Below are positions 56,656-64,000 of a stretch of 64,000 nucleotides of DNA, in pieces. Each line of letters starts with the position of its first letter. The stretch's first letter is position 1. Under the pieces are notes generated by a model. That model was given only the letters and a program-made list of their open reading frames with translations, searched no databases and had not been told where the DNA came from. The stretch lies in the NCBI RefSeq assembly GCF_007565055.1, contig NC_044554.1, positions 55,399,676-55,463,675 on the forward strand, given 5' to 3'. The translations under genes and the position numbers were made by a program. The DNA comes from Rhinopithecus roxellana. Taxonomy: Eukaryota > Chordata > Mammalia > Primates > Cercopithecidae.

Positions 56656-56977
56656 ATTTTATTTTATTTTATTATTTTTTATTTTTTATTTTTTTTGAGA
56701 CGGAGTCTCGCTCTGTCTCCCAGGCTGGAGTGCAGTGGCCGGATCTCAGCTCACTGCAAGCTCCGCCTTCCGGGTTCCCGCCATTCTCCTGCCTCACCCT
56801 CCGGAGTAGCTGGGACTACAGGCGCCCGCCACCTCGCCCGGCTAGTTTTTTGTATTTTTAGTAGAGACAGGGTTTCACAGTGTTAGCCAAGATGGTCTCG
56901 ATCTCCTGACCTCGTGATGCGCCCGTCTCGGCCTCCCAAAGTGCTGGGATTACAGGCTTGAGCCACCGCGCCCGGCC
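56656..56977 (-). mobile_element. AluY, Old World monkey type
   Basis: Reverse-strand Alu with a patterned (ATTTT)n-like tail, 'ccggatctcagctcactgca', 'cggctagttttttgtatttt' and 'ttacaggcttgagccacc'. Exact 13-base target duplication 'tgcatttattttt' at 56643-56655 and 56978-56990. Confidence 0.97.
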
Positions 56978-57137
56978 TGCATTTATTTTTAAAGAGCTGC
57001 TTTGAAGGATTTCTGACTCTCTCAGGCAAGAATATCACTGAAATGTAAGGCCTGGGATATAATTCAAATCATCCTAATCCGGTTTCTCAACCCTTGATCT
57101 AATCAGCAAGCTGTTTTGCTTAGCTTCTTGGTCAAGT

Positions 57138-57265
57138 TCATTCATTCACTCAGAAAGCATTTCTTGAATATAGACTGTGTCTACCTCAGGGCTGGAATGT
57201 AATAAGATTAGTAGATGGATTGAGCCCTGTCCTTTAGGAGTTTATAGTCTTATTGAATGAAGTGA
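57138..57265 (-). mobile_element. L2 LINE 3' end fragment
   Basis: 'attcattcactcagaaagca' then 'tttcttgaatatagactgtg' and 'ctgtcctttaggagtttata', the L2 terminus in reverse, decayed. Confidence 0.55.
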
Positions 57266-60200
57266 AGAAAATAATATGATGCTATTTAAGATGTATAATG
57301 GCTTTGACATTTTAAATATGTTAGAGCTCTTTCAGGTCATTGATATTAACTTTGACGTTGTATTATTGAAACTGCATTATAGTATATTTTCTTCTCACAT
57401 CTGTTTCACAGTTAATATCACAGTTCTTTTCAAAGAAGCATTTGTGATTATCGCCATCCCCTATGAAGAAGCATTGCTGTGAAATTAATAGGAAGAATCA
57501 TTGGCATTTCATGGTGTTGCTGACCGTGGGCTTGAGAGGATTCTGAGCAGAAGGAAAGAACAAATTGAAACCCTATTGATTATTTTTTAATAGGAGCAAA
57601 TTGCAGCATAAAACTACTGCCCCCTCATCCCACTCCCAACCACACACCAAGTTCTACCAGATTCTTAAGTGTCATCATCTACCACCAAGATAAATTCAAA
57701 TAGAAAAATAACTTTCACTAACTTTTATTTGAGATCTGAGATATAATAAAACTATTTTCTTATTTTGGAAGAAAATGTGTATACATGTATGAATTGGAGA
57801 AAAGGATTTTCTCCCATGGTTATTTAAAAGAATGCAAAGTTCTAATCAGAAGTTATTTCCTATACCCTGTTGTACCCAAATATATTTTTCTATTTGTATA
57901 TCCTTTTGTGAGGGCAATTAGAGTTACAAACTGGCAGCCACTTTCATGTTTTTTTACTTATTTTTTCTCCTAATTAATATTTATATGTATAGACATAAAA
58001 CCAACCTTAAATTTGTATCCTCAAGGAGAAATACATGATCAACAAAAGGCCTTACTTGTTTCTTTTCCCAGGCTAGAAAAGAGTGTGATTTGACTGTAAT
58101 TTCATTCAGGGTTAAATGTTTGTATGTCTCTTATCATATAGCCACATTGTCTTTCAGAGGCACATGTGGCTTGTATCCTTGAATCCTAATTTGATTATTT
58201 CAGCAATTGGCTCCTCCTGGCAGTCCTAATTAGGAAGAGTAACCAGATTTTGGTGGTCAGAGTCTACAAGTTCTGATGAGTTAAACTCATTTGTCTTGTG
58301 GTTTCTACTGGTGCCTGACAGTAGAATTTTATTTTCTCTCTTAAATTTTTTTTTTTTTAATCAAAACTGTCTGGGACAGTTAATGAAAAAATGAAGGATC
58401 TGTGTTTTTCTCATTAAACCAAGATTTAGGAATTCTTCAGCCATTCTAAGAGTTTGCACTTGGGTATGGTTTGGTATTTTTTTTTTTTTTTTTTTGTAAG
58501 GACACTTAATTTAGGTTGTGGTGACTGTTAAGGAATCAAATGTAGAACCTGTGTCTCCGACTCTGCAGAGATCTGATTTTCTTATGATGAAAACTGTAGC
58601 TCAGAGTCCCCATACAGAGCCCTTCAAAGCCAGAGAAAATCCTAATAAAAATGCTACAGAAGTTCCTTCAACATAGGTGGAGGAAAACTGTTTTGAGATG
58701 AAAGATCACTGTGTAAGATTCTTCCACTGTTACTTTCTCATTGCTCGGTGATATGGAATATGCTTTGGGGTGAGGGGCCTGAAATTGATGTTGCTAATTG
58801 TTTGCCTTAGTGAAAGTGAGGAACAAAAATATTGTGTCATCATTAAAGGCCTCCATCTTCATAATGACCCTTTCGGGGATTATATAAAGCAAGTACATTG
58901 TCTGCTACCCAGTGGGAGCTTTTGAAAGTAGGCTACCAGCAAGCTCGATGTGATCACTTCCAACTACTGAAGACTTACCCACTATTTCTGGGACTTCCTG
59001 TATAGGAATACAAGAGACTTAAAAAAAAAAAAAAAAAGAAACCAAAGGTCTATACACTTGCTGAGCTCTCTGACATACTTGGTAATTGATTAATGGTTGC
59101 ACAATCCTGGATTCGTTACTGGCTTCTACTCAGTGTTTCCTCGGGCTTGGGGACTACTGTTCATCTTGCTCAACTTTACCAATTATTTTTTTGGAGGGGG
59201 TTTGTAGAGGTCACTGAGCAGGACGGAAAGACTACCTGCCCTTCAGGGTGCAAGAAAGCTTTTAAAGTCTGCTCCTGTTCCTTCCCCTTTATATGGGGCA
59301 AGTTTCTTTTCCTTTGGGGACTCATTTGTGATGGAATTCGCCACAGATCTGGCCACCACTGCTTTTTCCTTTTCTCCATTCCACTGTCCAGAGCCTTGTT
59401 CTTCTCTGTAGTCTGAGGGGTTGGGAAGTCTGAGGATCTGGGTCTGTCTGGGGATCCAGGGTGTCTGCAGGCCTCATCTCAGAGATGGCAGATTCTCACT
59501 GCAGTTTTTCAGGTCCTATGAGACTAGCTGAAGAGAACCAAATGAAGATAAAGTAAATAATGAAATTGCTAATGTTTTCTTTAGAGTGCCCCTTGATGGG
59601 CTTTGGAAAGTTGTGGTCCCAGCTGTCTAAATGTACATGTTCCCACAGAGCAAAGTTTAAGAACTTTAGTGCACAGAAGAGAACCTTAGGAGTGTGTGTA
59701 AATGCAACTTCCCATGCCTCACCCTCCAACTGATTCAGGATTCAGAGTTGCAGCATCACAAGACCCTCCTGATTCTATTTCAGGTACTTCTCAGACCACA
59801 CTTAGATACTATTATAGAGGAAAAGCCCCTCTCCCTTCTGTGGAGCGACTTAGTTAAATCACAAATCAGCGCTCATGTTTAAGCTCCAGACCCTTGTGAG
59901 ACATTTTTCGTGAGGCCGTTCAGAAACTGAACTTCCACGATTCCTGATGATCCCACAGATCCCCCTAGGTGATCCCTGCTTTTTTTTTCTTCTTGCTGTT
60001 CTTATTCTCACCACTATGCTTTAACTGCTCCTCCCTTCCCTTTGCTCAGCAATGATCATACTTGCTTTGCTAAAGTAGCCCCTCTTGTTTCATTTCTTTG
60101 CAGACTAAGATCAGGGCTGACTATCCCAACCTCTCCCTATTCATACCCTCCTTTCTGACCTGCATTCTGTTATGATCCACTTGACAAATCTAGCATCTAA

Positions 60201-61514
60201 TTAGCGTTTAGGCTTTATCTTACTGTGGGTCTTGGTAAGATATTGGATGGGCAATTTCTTGGCAGATGCAAAGCAGTCTTTTCCCATTTAGAACCTCAAG
60301 CTCATGTAGTCCTCTGCAGGGGTAAGGAGGATCGGGAAAGGATGATATTCTTGAGAGGAGAGTAAAATAACAATGAACTTTCAGCTGTAACTAGCTTAGA
60401 GAGTGCTTTGCTGGCAAATGGAGGCATTTCAGTAGGAGACCTCACGAACCCATTTTTCTTGCTTTTAGTCTCTGGCAATCTTAAAGTTGCTCAAGTATGG
60501 TCAATGCCCAAACCCTAGGTCTTTTTCCATAAATGAAGAGTCAAGACCTTTGTTCTTTCCCTCTACTCTGAATAGAGGATTATATTTTAATTTTTGGTTC
60601 TGAAGCATTATTTCCCCACAGTGGTCCCCTTGGCCTCCCTGTCTTTTGGGACTTGCCACCCTCTATTGACACCATGCACTTTAGAGAGGTATATTCCAAT
60701 ACATTGGTAAAGATTTTCAGATGTGGAAGAGGCTAACTCAGGCATTGTTTCTACCCCATGGGAAATTTCGAGCTCTGTATAAGATTCTGATGTTGGTTTT
60801 TCTTTGTTTTTGTTTTTGTTTTTCTTCTTGCTGCAGGAAAGCAATCTCCCGGGCAGGCCTCCAGCATCTGGCTCCTGCACATCCCCTCAGCCTTCCTGTG
60901 GCAAATGGTCCAGCCAAGGAGCCCAGAGCGACTTTGGACTGGAGTGTAGGTGTCGGCTTTTTCATTTAAACGTCACTTCAGTGCATGTTTTGTGTCTCTC
61001 ATTCTCAGGATTCCTCTAGCTACAAGGAAGACTTGCTTAGTAATTTTCAACATTGCCCACTGACCTGTCCTCAGATACCTTAGCTGTAGCTCCATTTCCA
61101 AACTCCTATGAGCATCGCTCCTTTATATGAAGTCAGATGTGTTCAAGACTAAGATAAAAGCTTCCTGAATCGTTTGAAGTACTACTGCAGCTGTAAGATT
61201 AAAAAGTACCTCGTGCGCATGCTTTATTGGTTTCTGTCAAGTTGATGATGAATAGAGCCTACCCTTAATGCAACATCACACAATCTAAGTTTTGATTTCC
61301 TCAGCTTGAGCTGAGTTTTTCTGGGTGCTTTTTTCCCCAGAGGATTACAGGCACTTCGTGTCATTCTATTGCTTTTCCTTCCTCCCCTAACCCAAAGGTA
61401 GATGGGTCTTGCATCAGTAGGTTGGGTATATGAGCAGATGTGAACATTTTAACCATAACACACTCACAAAAACTATTGACTTGAAGATTATAGTCTGAAA
61501 CTCTTTAGTTGATT
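57266..61514. other. 4.2 kb repeat-poor sequence
   Basis: The longest stretch without a repeat I can name. Contains T runs near 58348 and 58478 and an A run near 59019-59037. No open frame has a recognisable domain; the longest (59093-59416, plus, 107 codons) is rich in Ser, Phe and Cys with a Leu-rich start but lacks support. A T-rich tract ending in 'ttcttgctgcag' at 60825-60836 resembles a splice acceptor. Confidence 0.42.
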
Positions 61515-61665
61515 AAACACATTTATTGAGAGTCTTCAATGAGTCAAGTTCTTGGCCGAGTAACTGTTTCTAACTGTAGACCCAAAGGGTTTGTCCCTTC
61601 CTGAAGCAATGTGAGGAAAAGGTGTCAAGGGACAGAAGGGCTTCCCTGAAGTCCTGCCAGCCTTC
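61515..61665 (-). mobile_element. Possible L2 LINE 3' end
   Basis: 'aacacatttattgagagtct' followed by 'gtcaagttcttggccgagta' and 'ttgtcccttcctgaagcaat' has the order of a reversed L2 terminus, but identity is low. Confidence 0.42.
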
Positions 61666-62324
61666 CCTGATGAACCTTGTTTAGAACTTTTAGTTAAATC
61701 TGAATAGAAGGGATAATCCATGTTCTTTTTCTCCATAGGAAAGAGAAAGGTGGGGTGGGGGAAAGGAAACCCATGCCATGATTTGATATCCTCTGTATTA
61801 TAACATTTCTTCCTCTCCTCTCAGCACACACTTATTAATATCCTTATTTTACATTTTGGATGCATACCAGTGTAAATTCTGCCCACATTTATGAATTGCC
61901 TGGCAAAAGACTGGATGTACTTGAACTACAGCTTCTCCCTTGGTGGAGATATTGTTATACTGAGAGTGTTCAGATGCCGCCTGAGCCTGTTGAATTGGTG
62001 TATAGAAAGAATATTCCTTTCCTGGAGTTTTCTTCTTTATTCCAGGACAGCTATTTAATAAACTCTTAACCCACAATAGAGTATATTTGTGCCAGTGTTT
62101 GCATAATTAAAAATAATTAAATGCATAAACATAAATAAAACCTAGGAGGGGTATGCATGGAGCAATGATGAGAGTGTGTCGTATATCAAGGAACCGAAAG
62201 AGTTAGTTTAATATTCACGATGTTCCAAACAATCCTATAGTCTGCAGCAGCAGGGCCTTCTTTGAGGTGAGAGATTCTAATGAGGGGTCGTTTAATCACT
62301 TAGAGGGGAACATTCATTAATTCC
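61666..62324. other. Unique sequence, no gene seen
   Basis: No recognised repeat or gene. Two short frames on opposite strands at 61849-62076 overlap and are not credible. Confidence 0.43.
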
Positions 62325-62455
62325 CTTCTCTGCCCTTTTGTGTGACATTAGATAAGTCACTGATTTCTCTCGGCTTCAGTCCTCATCTGTAGATGGGGAT
62401 AATTGTAGCTCTATTTCATGGACGTTGTTAGGATCAAATGTGACAATCAGTGAAA
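62325..62455 (+). mobile_element. MIR SINE
   Basis: 'gtgtgacattagataagtca' then 'gcttcagtcctcatctgtag', 'atggggataattgtagctct', 'ggacgttgttaggatcaaat': sense MIR 3' half. Confidence 0.85.
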
Positions 62456-62519
62456 AAGTTTTTTTTTTGTAAACTGTGCAGCCAGCAGATTTATTTATAA
62501 AAGTAATTGATGAATTCAC

Positions 62520-62660
62520 TAATTCATCAAATATTTGTTGAGTTCCTGCTTTGTACTAGAATCTACGTTGGTTACTTGGGATTCTGAGGTGAAGAAGATA
62601 TGGTTTCTGCCTTCAAGGGGCTTAGAATCCTGTGGGCAGAAAGGAAATCAACATGAAAAT
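62520..62660 (-). mobile_element. L2 LINE 3' end
   Basis: 'tcatcaaatatttgttgagt' followed by 'ttacttgggattctgaggtg' and 'ctgccttcaaggggcttaga' is the reversed L2 terminus. Confidence 0.68.
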
Positions 62661-62689
62661 ACAGGGTAACGATGCCTGGAACACAGGGG

Positions 62690-63661
62690 TCAGCGGGCAT
62701 CACTGGAATGCAACAAAAGGACATTCCGTTCCCATTTGATGTTGGAAATAGTTATCAGAAAGTGCTTTTTAAAAGAAGTATCCTGCCTGAGCCAGAGCTT
62801 GGCTGCAAGGTATTATTTTCTGATTCCTGTAGAGAGGTATGTACTCTAATATTTCATCAAAATGGTATTTTTGGCCAGTGGTGGGAGGCTGCAGTACAGG
62901 ATGAGGGAAAAACAAATAGGAATGAAGGCTGGGTTTGTGCGTAGTGATCTTTTATCCCTCCCTCTTCTCCCCTTTTCTTTGATTGTGAGTACCCCGTCTT
63001 GGAGGTCTGTTGAAAGTATGGCATGACACACAACACTTAGCTAACATTTAACAATGGAGGGAAAATCGAAAGCCTATCCTGAAGACAGTCCATCTAAGGG
63101 CTTAGAGATTGATGTGTAAGGAGTTATGAGATGTTACTCTGGAAAAAAACCAACATATCTGTGGGCTGATTTTGGTGTCAGCAAACAGAAACCAAACCGT
63201 GACCAACACAGTACACTCATTTATTACAATTGTGTAAAGCGTTTGTTTCAGAAAAGAGGAAAAAGCGGATTTTTAAAAGTATTTCAGTGACTTTTTCTTT
63301 TGCTAAGACTTTAGATTTCTTGTATTACTTTAGTATGCTCTTCTGTTCAAGGAGCCAGCCGGGGATTTCTTTGTTCTGTTTAAGGTGCGAAAACAGTCAC
63401 CTCTCTGTGCCATTCCCTCTCCTCCACCCTCTTGTTTGGTTCCCTCATCTCCTACCATTAGTCTATTCTTTTGGACTCAATGTATGCAAATGAGCAATCT
63501 TTACTCAATTCAGTATTACTATTTTTTGAGCAATGATTAGGGTTGGAGCCTCTTTGATTCTTTCAAATAAAAAGGAAGATGGCAGGAGCTTATAAAAAGG
63601 TGGGGGGAACTCCAGTCTCTTGCCTTTGATAAGGCGAAGAGCCCCAGTAGTGCTAAGTTGT
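62690..63661. other. Unique sequence, no gene seen
   Basis: Frames at 62672-62944 and 63230-63493 are short and featureless. No repeat family recognised. Confidence 0.43.
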
Positions 63662-63673
63662 GCTTCTGAGGGT

Positions 63674-63980
63674 CTTTTTTTTTTTTTTTTTTTCTTTTGG
63701 AGACGGAGTCTTGCTCTTTCACCCGGGCTGGAGTGCAGTGGCCGGACCTCAGCTCACTGCAAGCTCCGCCTCCCGGGTTTACGCCATTCTCCCGCCTCAG
63801 CCTCCCGAGTAGCTGGGACTACAGGCGCCCGCCACCTCGCCCGGCTAGTTTTTTGTATTTTTAGTAGAGACGGGGTTTCACCGTGTTAGCCAGGATGGTC
63901 TCGATCTCCTGACCTCGTGATCCGCCCGTCTCGGCCTCCCAAAGTGCTGGGATTACAGGCTTGAGCCACCGCGCCCGGCC
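63674..63980 (-). mobile_element. AluY, Old World monkey type
   Basis: Reverse-strand full-length Alu with a 20-base T run, 'ggagacggagtcttgctctt', 'ccggacctcagctcactgca', 'cggctagttttttgtatttt' and 'ttacaggcttgagccacc'. Exact 15-base target duplication 'gcttctgagggtctt' at 63662-63676 and 63981-63995. Confidence 0.98.
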
Positions 63981-64000
63981 GCTTCTGAGGGTCTTGACCA

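Noticed and set aside
1..64000. tRNA, rRNA, snRNA, 7SK, Y RNA, processed pseudogene and mitochondrial insert
   Set aside because: I looked for their hallmark sequences by eye on both strands and saw none; the only tRNA-like pieces are in MIR elements. A covariance-model scan would settle it.

Overview
This window is primate nuclear DNA from an Old World monkey (a macaque-, baboon- or vervet-like cercopithecid). The best evidence is the young Alu elements. Seven of them (near 5505, 10496, 18950, 46256, 51255, 56656 and 63674) carry the same Old World monkey AluY variants: 'ctcaagcctgtaatc' near the 5' end, 'actagccgggcg' at the middle and 'gatccggccactgc' in the right arm, where human AluY has other bases. 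The base composition is AT-rich, CpG is rare outside Alus, and no stretch has the length, start context or splice pattern of a real coding exon.

I find no protein-coding gene, tRNA, rRNA, snRNA or CpG-island promoter that I can support. The short open frames are chance frames or translations of Alu, L1, LTR or DNA-transposon sequence. The window is therefore intergenic or deep intronic.

Layout. 1-5.5 kb: mostly unique sequence with old L2/MIR scraps and an ERV1-type solo LTR inside an older LTR-like repeat. 5.5-8.8 kb: AluY, an end-to-end Tigger-family DNA transposon with a transposase remnant, and an antisense L1 ORF2 fragment. 8.8-16.6 kb: unique DNA with MIRs and one AluY. 16.6-19.3 kb: L2 and LTR remnants caught in an imperfect inverted duplication, then L2, an L1 3' end and AluY. 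20.8-22.7 kb: a long antisense L2 with a MIR and an L1 3' end nested in it. 22.7-27.5 kb: mostly unique, with a patchwork templated insertion near 26.2 kb. 27.5-30.6 kb: sense L2 cut by a TC microsatellite and an Alu, then MIR, L2 and an L1 3' end. 31-44 kb: sparse MIR, MER5/MER20 and L2, AluJ, an Alu inside a MIR, old L1 and an MST-type solo LTR. 44-51.6 kb: a dense stack of antisense L1-type sequence holding Alus and a second MST LTR. 52.5-54.1 kb: two MLT1-type LTRs in opposite orientation. 54-64 kb: MIR, L2 and MER5 scraps, two AluYs and the longest repeat-poor stretch, about 57.3-61.5 kb.

The two most notable observations are structural. (1) An insertion of about 140 bp at 26.18-26.32 kb is assembled from a direct copy of 25528-25592, an inverted copy of about 24949-24983 and a duplication of its own flank, with microhomology at two joints; this is the signature of replication template switching. 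(2) About 0.4 kb centred on 17.4 kb was copied in inverted orientation beside itself. I see no sign of an undescribed functional system; repeat families are assigned from memory of consensus sequences and the oldest assignments are tentative.
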